The notes below the pieces were generated by a model that was given only the letters and a program-made list of their open reading frames with translations, searched no databases and was not told the DNA's origin. DNA of 64,000 nucleotides. Origin: an uncultured Roseibium sp. (lineage in GTDB: Bacteria > Pseudomonadota > Alphaproteobacteria > Rhizobiales > Stappiaceae). Shown in pieces: positions 41,649 through 49,838 of this stretch. Every line of letters begins with the position of its first letter. The first letter of the stretch is position 1. A program made the position numbers and the translations under genes. Location: contig NZ_OY780958.1 in assembly GCF_963675985.1 (NCBI RefSeq), positions 2,852,001 to 2,916,000 of the forward strand. Direction: 5' to 3'.

Positions 41649-42929
41649 ATGCTCACGCCGGAAGAAAACGAAGTCCTGACCCGCGTCGGTCCCGGAACAC
41701 CGATGGGCCAACTGATGCGCCGCCACTGGACGCCGGTTTGCCTGATCGAGGAAGTGGCCGAACGCGACGGCACACCGCTGCTCGTGGAAGTCCTTGGCGA
41801 ACGCTATGTCGCCTTCCGCGACAGCGATGGACGGCTGGGCCTGCTCGATGAACTGTGCCCGCACCGCCGGGCATCGCTCGTGCTCGGTCGCAACGAGGAA
41901 TGCGGTCTGCGCTGCCTCTATCATGGCTGGAAGATGGATGTGGACGGCAACATTGTCGCCATGTCGTCGGAGCCGGAAGGCAGCCCGCTGATGGACAAGG
42001 TCAAGCATCGCTCCTATCCGGTCAAGGAATGGGGCGGCTTCGTCTGGGCCTGGTTCGGCGAGAAGGAAGACGCCCCGGAATTCGACCCGCCCGCCTTCGC
42101 TCCGACCGAAGACACGGCGGTTTCGATCCTGAAGATCCGGATCCCGTGCAACTGGGCACAGATCCACGAAGGCCAGATCGACAGCGCGCATTCGTCGAGC
42201 CTGCACTCGTCGGACATGGTTCCGGCACGCGTCGAGCGCGCTTCTGCCGACAACAAGTCCTGGTACCGCCCGTCGACGGACAAGTCGCCGCGCATGCAGA
42301 CGCAGACGACAAGCTACGGTTTCCACTACGCGGCGATCCGGCGTCCGATCAAGAACGCGGACACCCACAATTATCTGCGCATCACCGAATTCGTGGCACC
42401 CTACTATTCGCTGATCCCGCCGAACAACATGTACAACGTCGCCAGCGTCATCGTGCCGATCGACGATGTAACCACGGCCTTCCATTTCATCGCCTGGGGT
42501 ACGCAGGACGTGCCCTCCACCGAAGAATGGCGGAAATTCGCCCATGCGCGTAAAGGCATCGACGTCAACGAGCGCTGGGAGCCCGTCCGCACCGTGGAAA
42601 ACAATTTCCTTCAGGACCGTCAGGCGATGAAGCTCGGCAATTTCTCCGGCATCCAGGGCATTCCCAACCAGGATATCGCCATGTGGGTGACCCAGGGCCC
42701 GATCGCCGACCGTTCCGTGGACGTGCTCGGGGCGTCGGACCTGGCCATCGTCGAATTCCGCCGTCTGATGGTCGATGCGGCCAGAAAGGTTGCCGAAGGC
42801 GGCGATGCGATCGGCACCGTGGAGCCCCGCGTCAAGCAAGCCACCATCGCGTCCCGGGAAGGCGTCTTCCCGAAGGCCGTCGACTGGCGTACGATCGGCG
42901 AGGCTGGAGAAACGGTCGCGGCCGAATAA
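41649..42929 (+). CDS. Rieske non-haem iron oxygenase, phthalate 4,5-dioxygenase (Pht3)-like
   Basis: 426 aa. The Rieske centre is complete (LCPHRRASLVLGRNEECGLRCLYHGW: CxH...CxxH), and the mononuclear iron site is visible (EGQIDSAHSSSLHSSD: D, H, H). The N-terminal MLTPEENEVLTRVGPGTPMGQLMRRHW is the signature of the phthalate-4,5-dioxygenase/Pht3-like branch, which also includes demethylases and other aryl oxygenases. It takes electrons from the divergent VanB-type reductase. The likely reaction is cis-dihydroxylation of a phthalate-type acid (inference). Preceded by a GAGGGAGG ribosome site and a shared palindromic control region, and followed by a strong terminator. Confidence 0.9.
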   Translation: MLTPEENEVLTRVGPGTPMGQLMRRHWTPVCLIEEVAERDGTPLLVEVLGERYVAFRDSDGRLGLLDELCPHRRASLVLGRNEECGLRCLYHGWKMDVDGNIVAMSSEPEGSPLMDKVKHRSYPVKEWGGFVWAWFGEKEDAPEFDPPAFAPTEDTAVSILKIRIPCNWAQIHEGQIDSAHSSSLHSSDMVPARVERASADNKSWYRPSTDKSPRMQTQTTSYGFHYAAIRRPIKNADTHNYLRITEFVAPYYSLIPPNNMYNVASVIVPIDDVTTAFHFIAWGTQDVPSTEEWRKFAHARKGIDVNERWEPVRTVENNFLQDRQAMKLGNFSGIQGIPNQDIAMWVTQGPIADRSVDVLGASDLAIVEFRRLMVDAARKVAEGGDAIGTVEPRVKQATIASREGVFPKAVDWRTIGEAGETVAAE

Positions 42930-42970
42930 CACGCTTTTCGGCTCCGCGCCAAACACTCAAAAAGATGATG

Positions 42971-42998
42971 AAAGCCCCGGTTCACAGCCGGGGCTTTT
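42971..42998 (+). terminator. Intrinsic terminator after the Rieske gene
   Basis: AAAGCCCCGG / CCGGGGCTTTT perfect stem with a 7-nt loop and a T-rich end, 41 bp after the stop. Confidence 0.85.
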
Positions 42999-43116
42999 GC
43001 CGTCTCCGGCTTCGGCTTATCCGCAGCCGGGCAGGTGATGAAGGCCGCGCCAATGATCCCGCTCCTTGTGCCGACTTTACCGCAGCTCGGATTTTGATGT
43101 TATTGTGCATGGCAAA

Positions 43117-44280
43117 ATGGGGTTCGATCCAGACGTGACACAGCACCAAGACACCATTCCATGGCGCGTCGGCGTCCTATTTTCCAAAAGCGGCGTGACG
43201 GAGATTACCGAGACCGAGCATCTGCGGGGCACCCTTCTCGCCATCGAGGAGATCAATGCCGACGGCGGTGTTGAAGGCCGTCCGATCGAGCCCGTGATCT
43301 ACGACCCGCAAGCGGACAGCGCGAAATACCGGCGCATGGCGCGCGACCTGCTTGCGGAAGAGGAAGTCAACGTTATTTTCGGCTGTTCCATGTCCGCCAG
43401 CCGCAAGGCCGTTCTGCCAATTGTCGAACGCCACAACGGATTGCTCTTCTACCCGTCGATGTATGAGGGCTTCGAGTATTCGGAAAACGTGCTCTACACA
43501 GGAGCGACCCTTAACCAGAACACGTTCGCGCTTGCCGACTACCTGCTGCAGACCCACGGCAAGAAGATCTATTTCGTCGGATCGGACTACATTTACCCAC
43601 GCGAATCCAACCGGGTGATGCGGGACCTGATCGAGGCCAAGGGAGGTGACGTCGTCTCGGAGACCTATCTGCCGCTCGATGCCGATGCGAAAAGCATTTC
43701 CGGCCTTGTGGAGGATATCCGGCGGATCGAACCGGATGCCGTGTTCTCCACCATGATCGGACGCACCGCCCGCGATTTCTATACCCTTTACGACGCCGCC
43801 GGATTCGACCGGCACCGCCATCCCATCGCCAGCCTGACCATGGCGGAGACGGAAATCGGGGTGATCGGCGCCGACAAATGCGACGGGCATATTCTGGCGG
43901 CAACCTACTTCCACACCCTGCAGGACGAACCGAACAAGCGGTTCGTATCGGCCTACAGAAAGCGCTACGGATCCGACGCGACGACGAGCATCTGGTCCCA
44001 GCCGGCCTATATCCAGGTTCTGCTTTTCGCACAGGCTCTTACCCGGACCGGCACGACGGACCCCGCCAAGATTTCGACGGCGGTCTTGAGCGAGAAGCTT
44101 GTGGGTCCCGGCGACACCGTGTCGTTCGATGCCGAAACCCGCCATGTCTTTCTGACGCCCCGCCTCGGCGTCGCCCGCAAGGACGGACTGTTCGACATCA
44201 AATGGGAAGCTTCCAGCCCGGTCCGCCCGGACCCCTATCTCGTCATGACCCGCTTTGAAGAAACCTGGATGAGCGCATGA
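43117..44280 (+). CDS. amiC: AmiC-like ligand sensor and negative regulator (type-1 binding-protein fold)
   Basis: 387 aa from the ATG at 43117; a TTG at 43066 is possible but without support. There is no signal peptide. The type-1 periplasmic-binding fold is visible: WRVGVLFSKSGVTEITETEHLRGTLLAIEEINADGGVEGRPIEPVIYDP, VIFGCSMSASRKAVLPIVERHNGLLFYPSMYEGFEYSENVLYTG, KIYFVGSDYIYPRESNRVMRDLIEAKGGDVV. This matches AmiC of the aliphatic amidase operon and UrtA-type amide binders. AmiC stays in the cytoplasm, binds AmiR, and releases it when amide is bound. It overlaps the amiR-like gene by 4 bp, as in Pseudomonas. Confidence 0.88.
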   Translation: MGFDPDVTQHQDTIPWRVGVLFSKSGVTEITETEHLRGTLLAIEEINADGGVEGRPIEPVIYDPQADSAKYRRMARDLLAEEEVNVIFGCSMSASRKAVLPIVERHNGLLFYPSMYEGFEYSENVLYTGATLNQNTFALADYLLQTHGKKIYFVGSDYIYPRESNRVMRDLIEAKGGDVVSETYLPLDADAKSISGLVEDIRRIEPDAVFSTMIGRTARDFYTLYDAAGFDRHRHPIASLTMAETEIGVIGADKCDGHILAATYFHTLQDEPNKRFVSAYRKRYGSDATTSIWSQPAYIQVLLFAQALTRTGTTDPAKISTAVLSEKLVGPGDTVSFDAETRHVFLTPRLGVARKDGLFDIKWEASSPVRPDPYLVMTRFEETWMSA

Positions 44281-44909
44281 TCAAGAAAGGCGGAGCCCAA
44301 CGCATACTGGCCGACCTGCGCAGCGCCCGCGCGCTCGTCATTCATACGCCCGATGAGGATCGCCAGACACTGGTAGACCACCTCAAGCGCCTCGGCTGCA
44401 CCGTGAGCGCCGCGTGGCCCCTGCCAGCGGCCCTGCCACCGGACGTGGACACCATCTTCATTCAGGTCGAGGATATCCCGTACGAGCAGATCGCCACGGT
44501 TCTCGACGGACGTAATCCGGCCATCATCGCGATCGTGACCTACGAGAGCCCGACATCCCTGAAGGCCATTGTCGATCTGAATGCCCACGGCGTCCTGAGC
44601 AAGCCGCTGCGCCTTGCCGGTGTTCTCAACCAGTTTGCCCTTGCCCGATACCGGCACGGGTTTGAAAAGCGACTGACAGCGAAAGTCAGCAAACTGGAAG
44701 AAACACTGAAAGGCCGGCGACTGGTCGACAAGGCGGTCAAATTGCTGATGCGGATGAACGAGCTGGAAGAAGACATCGCATATCAGCGCCTGCGGGAACA
44801 GGCGACCGCCCACAGACTGCCCATGACTCAGGTTGCGCAAACGATTGTTTCCGCTCATGAAATATTGGGCGGAAGCAACTTGACGCTTAGTTCAACGCCT
44901 CAAAAATAG
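44277..44909 (+). CDS. amiR: AmiR-like ANTAR-domain antiterminator
   Basis: 210 aa. An N-terminal pseudo-receiver (RALVIHTPDEDRQTLVDHLKRLGC, without the usual phospho-aspartate set; DVDTIFIQVED) leads into a coiled coil (FEKRLTAKVSKLEETLKGRRLVDKAVKLLMRMNELEEDIAYQRLREQATAHRLPMTQVAQTIVSAHEIL), which is the three-helix ANTAR RNA-binding domain. ANTAR dimers bind dual-hexaloop RNA to prevent a terminator. Such an RNA lies immediately downstream (44975-45081), ahead of the amidase gene. Activity is gated by the AmiC-like partner. Confidence 0.92.
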   Translation: MIKKGGAQRILADLRSARALVIHTPDEDRQTLVDHLKRLGCTVSAAWPLPAALPPDVDTIFIQVEDIPYEQIATVLDGRNPAIIAIVTYESPTSLKAIVDLNAHGVLSKPLRLAGVLNQFALARYRHGFEKRLTAKVSKLEETLKGRRLVDKAVKLLMRMNELEEDIAYQRLREQATAHRLPMTQVAQTIVSAHEILGGSNLTLSSTPQK

Positions 44910-44974
44910 GCCGGACTGACCAAATATTAGCCGCAATCTTTTTTTGCCTTGACGATAGGCAGCAGACTATGTGA

Positions 44975-45018
44975 GCCTTCTCGACAGAGCTGGAAAGCTC
45001 GTGCGGCAGGGGTGCCGC
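44975..45018 (+). ncRNA. Dual-hexaloop ANTAR RNA element (5' leader of the amidase operon)
   Basis: Two adjacent stem-loops with six-base loops carrying A at position 1 and G at position 4. P1 (44975-44998) has loop ACAGAG on a 9-bp stem with two mismatches. P2 (45003-45018) has loop AGGGGT on GCGGC/GCCGC. The linker is 4 nt. This fits the established ANTAR target rule. It sits directly between the amiR-like gene and an intrinsic terminator. Confidence 0.75.
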
Positions 45019-45039
45019 GCTTACATCACGGCTAGGTTC

Positions 45040-45081
45040 AGCCCTTGGTTTTCGGATTAACGTCCGAACCAGGGGCTTTTT
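45040..45081 (+). terminator. Leader terminator controlled by AmiR-like antitermination
   Basis: AGCCCTTGGTTTTCGGA pairs with TCCGAACCAGGGGCT (one wobble, a two-base bulge), then TTTTT. It lies 18 bp before the amidase start and downstream of the hexaloop element, so it would stop transcription unless the ANTAR protein is bound. Confidence 0.8.
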
Positions 45082-45098
45082 GCGTTTTGGAGACTGTT

Positions 45099-45953
45099 TT
45101 GAAAGTACAGCGGGAGCCCTTCAAGCTCGCTTGCATCCAGTTCGAGCCCGTTATCGGGCGCGTTGAGGACAATTTGCGGGCAATGGAAAAGCACACCCGG
45201 GACGCCTGCGCGGCGGGGGCCACGGTTGTGGTCCTCCCGGAGCTGGCGGACAGCGGCTACGTCTTCGCAGACAAGCAGGAACTCGCCTCTCTCGCGCAGC
45301 CGATCCCCGAGGGGCGTTCCGCGCGGGTTCTCATCGAACTGGCACAAGAACTCGGCATTTACATCGTCTCGGGGCTGGCCGAAAAGGAGGGCGACGCCTT
45401 CTACAATTCGGCGATCTTCTGCGGGCCGGACGGTTACATCGGCCGGTTTCGCAAGCTGCATCTCTGGGACATGGAAAATCCGATCTTCGATCCCGGCGAT
45501 CTCGGCCTGCCGGTGTTCGACACCGCGATCGGCAAGATCGGCCTTGCGATCTGTTACGACGGCTGGTTCCCGGAGCTTTTCCGGTCTCTTGCGCTCGCCG
45601 GCGCGGAACTGGTGTGCATTCCGACCAACTGGGTGCCCATGCCGGCACAGCCGGAAGGCACCGAGGCCATGTCGAACACCCTCCACAGAGCGGCGGCTCA
45701 TTCCAACGGCCTCTTCATTGCCTGCGCGGACCGTGTCGGCGTGGAACGAGGCCAGCCCTTCATCGGCCAGAGCCTCATCATCGGACCGAAGGGTTGGGCA
45801 CTGGCGGGCCCGGCCTCGCGGGATCGGGAGGAAACCCTGATCGCCGAGATCGATCTCTCGCAGATCCCGACCAGCCGGGTTCTGAATGAAAACAACAACA
45901 TCATCGGCGACCGGCGTCCGGACGTCTATGGCGATCCAATAATCGGCAAATGA
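45099..45953 (+). CDS. Carbon-nitrogen hydrolase (nitrilase superfamily), probable amidase
   Basis: 284 aa from a TTG at 45099 with GGAG six bases upstream; the open frame before it runs through the leader terminator. The Glu-Lys-Cys triad is intact: VVVLPELADSGY (Glu), FRKLHLWDMENPIF (Lys), GLAICYDGWFPE (Cys). It is shorter than hexameric AmiE (about 346 aa) and closer to the generic amidase/N-carbamoyl hydrolase branch, so the substrate is not set by homology. Position behind AmiC/AmiR and ahead of an amide-type ABC transporter supports hydrolysis of a small amide to acid and ammonia in the cytoplasm. Confidence 0.88.
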   Translation: MKVQREPFKLACIQFEPVIGRVEDNLRAMEKHTRDACAAGATVVVLPELADSGYVFADKQELASLAQPIPEGRSARVLIELAQELGIYIVSGLAEKEGDAFYNSAIFCGPDGYIGRFRKLHLWDMENPIFDPGDLGLPVFDTAIGKIGLAICYDGWFPELFRSLALAGAELVCIPTNWVPMPAQPEGTEAMSNTLHRAAAHSNGLFIACADRVGVERGQPFIGQSLIIGPKGWALAGPASRDREETLIAEIDLSQIPTSRVLNENNNIIGDRRPDVYGDPIIGK

Positions 45954-45985
45954 ATGCCGCCTTCCAATAAACGAAAGGAAACAGC

Positions 45986-47143
45986 ATGAAACTGATCAAG
46001 ACATTGGCAACGGCAACGGCCATGGTGGCCCTCGCCACCATGGCACAGGCCCAGGATGGCGACCCGATCAAGATCGGCGTACCGGTCGGCCTCTCCGGCG
46101 CGAATTCCGTCGTGGCGCCCTCGGTCGTCCAGGCCGCAGAGCTTGCGGTCGAGGAAATCAATGCGAAAGGCGGCATTCTCGGTCGGCCGGTCGCCCTGGA
46201 AATCGCCGATGACGCCTCCGGTGCCGCAGGCGCCCAGAAAGCCTTCGACTCGCTGGTCTACCAGCACGAAGTCGATGTGATCATCTCCATGGAGACGAGT
46301 GCGGCCCGCAACGCCGGCCTGCCGATCGTCACCCGCGGCGGCGTGCCTTACATCTACACCTCCTTCTATGAAGGCCGGTCCTGCAGCCCCTACCTCTATG
46401 TGAATGCCTGGGTGCCGGAACAGCAGGTGCCGCCGGTCGTCGACCAGTTCATGACCAAGGATGGCGCCAAGAACTTCTTCCTGATCGGCAGCGACTACGC
46501 CTTCGGCCGCGGCATGCTCGAATTCGCCCGCAAATACATCGAGGAAAAAGGCGGCAAGGTCGTCGGTGAGGAATACCTGCCCATGGACGGCAGTGACTGG
46601 ACCGCGATCATTTCCAACCTGAAAAGCTCGGGCGCGGACGCCCTGATCACCTCCACCGCCGGCGGGGCGCCGAACGTCACCCTGACCAAGCAGCTCCGCG
46701 GCGCCGGTGTCGACCTTCCCTACGGCAACCTCGCCGTCGATGAAGGTACGGCCAAGACCATGGGCGCCGATGCCACCGGCATCTTCATCTCCGCGTCCTA
46801 TGTCACCGGTATCGACAGCCCTGAGAACAAGGCGTTTCTTGAGGCCATGAAGGCAAAATTCGGCGAAGAGCTGCGGACCCCGAACGATCTCTCCGTTCCG
46901 GAATACGAAGGCGTCTACCTCTACAAGGCTGCCGTCGAAAAGGCAGGCACAACCGATCCGGACGCCGTTCTGGCCGCGTTGGGAGAAGTTTCCTTTACCG
47001 GCCCGCGCGGAACGATCACCATGAACAAGCAGCATCACGCGCCGCTCAACATGTACCTCGGCCAGGTGCAGGCGGACGGGTCTGTTTCCGTGGTCAATAC
47101 GTTCGAAAACGTCGATCCGGGCGAACAGTGCCCGAACCTTTAA
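45986..47143 (+). CDS. Branched-chain/amide-type ABC transporter solute-binding protein
   Basis: 385 aa with a signal peptide (TLATATAMVALATMAQAQ). Type-1 binding fold: DPIKIGVPVGLSGANSVVAPSVVQAAELAVEEINAKGGILGRPVALEIADDAS, DVIISMETSAARNAGLPIV, NFFLIGSDYAFGRGMLEFARKYIEEKGGKVVGEEYLPMDGSDWT. It is related to the cytoplasmic AmiC-like protein but exported. It binds an amide, urea-like or amino-acid ligand in the periplasm for the LivH/LivMG/LivF transporter that follows. It starts 32 bp after the amidase gene within the same operon. Confidence 0.9.
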   Translation: MKLIKTLATATAMVALATMAQAQDGDPIKIGVPVGLSGANSVVAPSVVQAAELAVEEINAKGGILGRPVALEIADDASGAAGAQKAFDSLVYQHEVDVIISMETSAARNAGLPIVTRGGVPYIYTSFYEGRSCSPYLYVNAWVPEQQVPPVVDQFMTKDGAKNFFLIGSDYAFGRGMLEFARKYIEEKGGKVVGEEYLPMDGSDWTAIISNLKSSGADALITSTAGGAPNVTLTKQLRGAGVDLPYGNLAVDEGTAKTMGADATGIFISASYVTGIDSPENKAFLEAMKAKFGEELRTPNDLSVPEYEGVYLYKAAVEKAGTTDPDAVLAALGEVSFTGPRGTITMNKQHHAPLNMYLGQVQADGSVSVVNTFENVDPGEQCPNL

Positions 47144-47206
47144 GCTGAAAACACCGGCGGGAGACCGGCAACAGGTCTCCCGCGATCCCAACCTGAGAAC
47201 GGCGTC

Positions 47207-48037
47207 ATGCTCATACTGGACATCGTCACGACCGCGGCCGTGCTATTCATCGTTTCCGCCGGTCTCCTCGCGATCTTCGGCGTCTTGAAGATCATCAATT
47301 TCGCCCATGGCGCCTGGCTGACCATTGGCGCCTATTGCGCCGTCGTGACGGCCGGCCTCGGGCTTAATCCGTGGTTCGCTCTTCCCTTGGCCTTCGTTGT
47401 CGGCGGCTTTCTTGGCGGGATCACCGAGCACTTCATCGTCCGCCCCCTCTACCAGAGGCCGCTCGATGCCATCCTGGCGACCTGGGGCCTCGGGATCGTG
47501 ATCGGACAGCTGATCACGCTGTGGTTCGGACGCGACGTTCAGTTCACACCCGGCCTCATGGGCGGAACGGTCGACATCTTCGGCATCAGCTATTCCCTCT
47601 ACCGGCTGTTCGCGCTTGGCGCCGCCATCGTCATCGGGCTCGGCTTTGCCTTTCTCCTGGAGGGCACCCGTCTGGGACTGACGGCGCAGGCGGTCATCAT
47701 GAACGAAATGCTGGCCAAGGGTCTCGGCATCGACACAGCCAAGGTCCGGCTGGCGACTTTCATCATAGGCACCGGTCTTGCCGCTCTGGCCGGCGTGCTC
47801 CTCACCCCGCTGACCAGCGTCGATCCGACGATGGGCGTCGCCTGGCTGATCGGCGCCTTCATGCTGGTCATGGTGGCCGGATCCTCCTTTGGAGCCCTTG
47901 CCGTCGCCTGTCTCGTCTTCGGCGGTGCCCAGGTCATCGTCAGCACCTACATCAGCCCGATTCTCGGCGGCATTACCGTGGCGGTCCTGTCCGCACTCGT
48001 GCTGCGCATCAGTCCGAAAGGTTTTGCCCGTGCCTGA
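47207..48037 (+). CDS. livH: LivH-type ABC transporter permease
   Basis: 276 aa with about eight membrane helices and the LivH signature: GLLAIFGVLKIINFAHGAWLTIGAYCAV near the N-terminus and TAQAVIMNEMLAKGLGIDTAKVRLATFIIGTGLAALAGVLLTP in the coupling region. It pairs with LivM to import branched-chain amino acids, amides or urea. Its stop lies within the first codons of the fused LivMG gene (8-bp overlap from the GTG at 48030). Confidence 0.9.
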   Translation: MLILDIVTTAAVLFIVSAGLLAIFGVLKIINFAHGAWLTIGAYCAVVTAGLGLNPWFALPLAFVVGGFLGGITEHFIVRPLYQRPLDAILATWGLGIVIGQLITLWFGRDVQFTPGLMGGTVDIFGISYSLYRLFALGAAIVIGLGFAFLLEGTRLGLTAQAVIMNEMLAKGLGIDTAKVRLATFIIGTGLAALAGVLLTPLTSVDPTMGVAWLIGAFMLVMVAGSSFGALAVACLVFGGAQVIVSTYISPILGGITVAVLSALVLRISPKGFARA

Positions 48038-49838
48038 CGCAAACGCTCTTGCCGCCCCGCGCGCACGCCGCCCGCTGATCATCCGCAGTTACCTTCTCGC
48101 CGGTCTGGCCGTCGTCGCCTTTCTTCTGGTCGTATTCGGCCCGCTGTTTCTGGACCGCTTCAGCCTGAACGTCCTGACGCGGTCCATGATCTATGCCCTT
48201 CTGGCAATTACCGTCGATCTCCTGTGGGGCTACACGGGGATCCTGACCTTCGGGCAGGCCGCCTTCTTCGGCGTCGGCGCCTATGCCTCGGCCATGGTCC
48301 TGTCTCATGTCGGCGGGTCGCCGGCGCTGATCGCCCTTTCTTTCGCACTGGCCATTGTCGTTCCCGTCCTCCTGGGACTGCTGGTCGGCTGGCTCTCGTT
48401 TTACTACGGCTCGACACCGCTTTATGCGACCGTCATTTCGCTGGTCGTCCCGATCGTGATCACCCAGGTGGTCTACTCCGGCGGGACGTGGACCGGGTCG
48501 AGCAGCGGCCTTGTCGGTTACTGGGGGCTCCCCTTAGGCCTGTCCGGCTTCTTCCGGCTCAGCGGGCTGTGCCTGGTGGCCGCGGCCATTGCCGCGTGCA
48601 TTTTCGTGCGCTCCGATGCGGGCAAGGTTCTCATCGCCATCCGCGACAACGACACGCGCTGCGCGTATCTCGGCCTGAACACGCAGAGGATCCGTATCCT
48701 GCTGACGGCGGCTCTGGCGGGTGTCGCCGGTCTCGCCGGTTTCCTGTTCGCCAACGCGTCCGGTGTCGTGGCGCCGGAAAACACCGGTTTCGTCTTCGGG
48801 ACGGAACTGGTGGTCTGGACCGCACTCGGCGGCCGGGGAACGATCATCGGTCCCATTCTGGGGACCATCGGCATCGACTTCCTCAGCGCCAATCTGTCCG
48901 GGCAACTGCCCTTCCTGTACCAATTGGTCATCGGCGCGCTGTTTGTCGTGATGATCATCTTTTTGCCCAACGGCCTCGCCGCCATTGCAACGGCCGTCTT
49001 TTCCCGGTTGCGGAGTGATGAAAACGGTGGTTCGGACGTTCCGCAACTCAAGGCGCTTCCAGGCACAAATCTCAACACGGGAACGCCCGATACGCCTCCG
49101 CTCCTGAAAATCGAGGGTCTGAGGAAATCCTACGGCAGCCAGGTCGTCCTGCAGGGAATCGATGTTGAAATCCGCCCGGGCGAACTGGTCAGCCTTGTCG
49201 GCCCGAACGGCGCCGGCAAGACGACGCTGATGCGCTGCCTCAGCGATGGCCGGGAGCCAATCGAAGGGCATATCTCCGTCGCCGGACAGAAAATCGCAGG
49301 CCTGGTTCCCAACCGGATCGTCGCGCTTGGCGTCGGCCGCAAGTTCCAGGTGGCGAGCGTGTTCGACAGCCTGACGGTGGCGGACTGCCTGCGCATGGCC
49401 CGCGCCTCGCTGGATCGGCCGAACTGGTTCAGTCACTCTTCAGACCTCGCCCTGCCGGAACCCGCGGTGGAAATCCTGTCCCTGACCGGGCTCTCCTCCC
49501 TCATGGGCCAAAAGGTTTCGCTGCTGTCACACGGACAGAAACAAGCGCTTGAGCTGGCCATGGTGGTCGCTCTTGAACCCAGGCTCATTCTTCTCGACGA
49601 ACCGACGGCCGGGCTGACCAAGACCGAACGCACCACCATCGGCACCGTCCTCCAGCGCCTGACCGGCGACCTGGGTCTGGCGGCAATCCTGGTGGAACAT
49701 GACCTGGAGTTCGTTCGCGATATCTCCAGCAGGATCGTCGTGCTGCATCAGGGCAAGCTGGTCCTCGATGGCAGTGTCGAGGACGTCGTCCATTCGCAGA
49801 CCGTGAAGGAAATCTATTCGGGAGGTGGGCATGACTGA
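48030..49838 (+). CDS. Fused LivM permease and LivG ATPase of an ABC transporter
   Basis: 602 aa from a GTG at 48030; earlier codons in frame overlap livH out of frame. Residues 15-325 are a LivM permease with eight helices (YALLAITVDLLWGYTGILTFGQAAFFGVGAYASAMVL; DNDTRCAYLGLNTQRIRILLTAALAGVAGLAGFLFA). After a linker of about 30 residues, 350-602 form a LivG ATPase with Walker A GPNGAGKTT, signature LLSHGQKQALELAMVVALEPRLILLDEPTAGL (Walker B LILLDEP) and the H-loop VEHDLEFV. The signature reads LSHGQ instead of LSGGQ, as in UrtD-like ATPases of urea and amide transporters. Fusion of these two subunits into one chain is uncommon. Confidence 0.92.
   Translation: MPDANALAAPRARRPLIIRSYLLAGLAVVAFLLVVFGPLFLDRFSLNVLTRSMIYALLAITVDLLWGYTGILTFGQAAFFGVGAYASAMVLSHVGGSPALIALSFALAIVVPVLLGLLVGWLSFYYGSTPLYATVISLVVPIVITQVVYSGGTWTGSSSGLVGYWGLPLGLSGFFRLSGLCLVAAAIAACIFVRSDAGKVLIAIRDNDTRCAYLGLNTQRIRILLTAALAGVAGLAGFLFANASGVVAPENTGFVFGTELVVWTALGGRGTIIGPILGTIGIDFLSANLSGQLPFLYQLVIGALFVVMIIFLPNGLAAIATAVFSRLRSDENGGSDVPQLKALPGTNLNTGTPDTPPLLKIEGLRKSYGSQVVLQGIDVEIRPGELVSLVGPNGAGKTTLMRCLSDGREPIEGHISVAGQKIAGLVPNRIVALGVGRKFQVASVFDSLTVADCLRMARASLDRPNWFSHSSDLALPEPAVEILSLTGLSSLMGQKVSLLSHGQKQALELAMVVALEPRLILLDEPTAGLTKTERTTIGTVLQRLTGDLGLAAILVEHDLEFVRDISSRIVVLHQGKLVLDGSVEDVVHSQTVKEIYSGGGHD

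Noticed and set aside
41622..42956. 444-codon minus-strand open frame
   Set aside because: Antisense to the Rieske oxygenase gene, which has all iron ligands in the plus frame.
45926..47191. 421-codon minus-strand open frame
   Set aside because: Antisense to the ABC binding-protein gene with signal peptide; a shadow.
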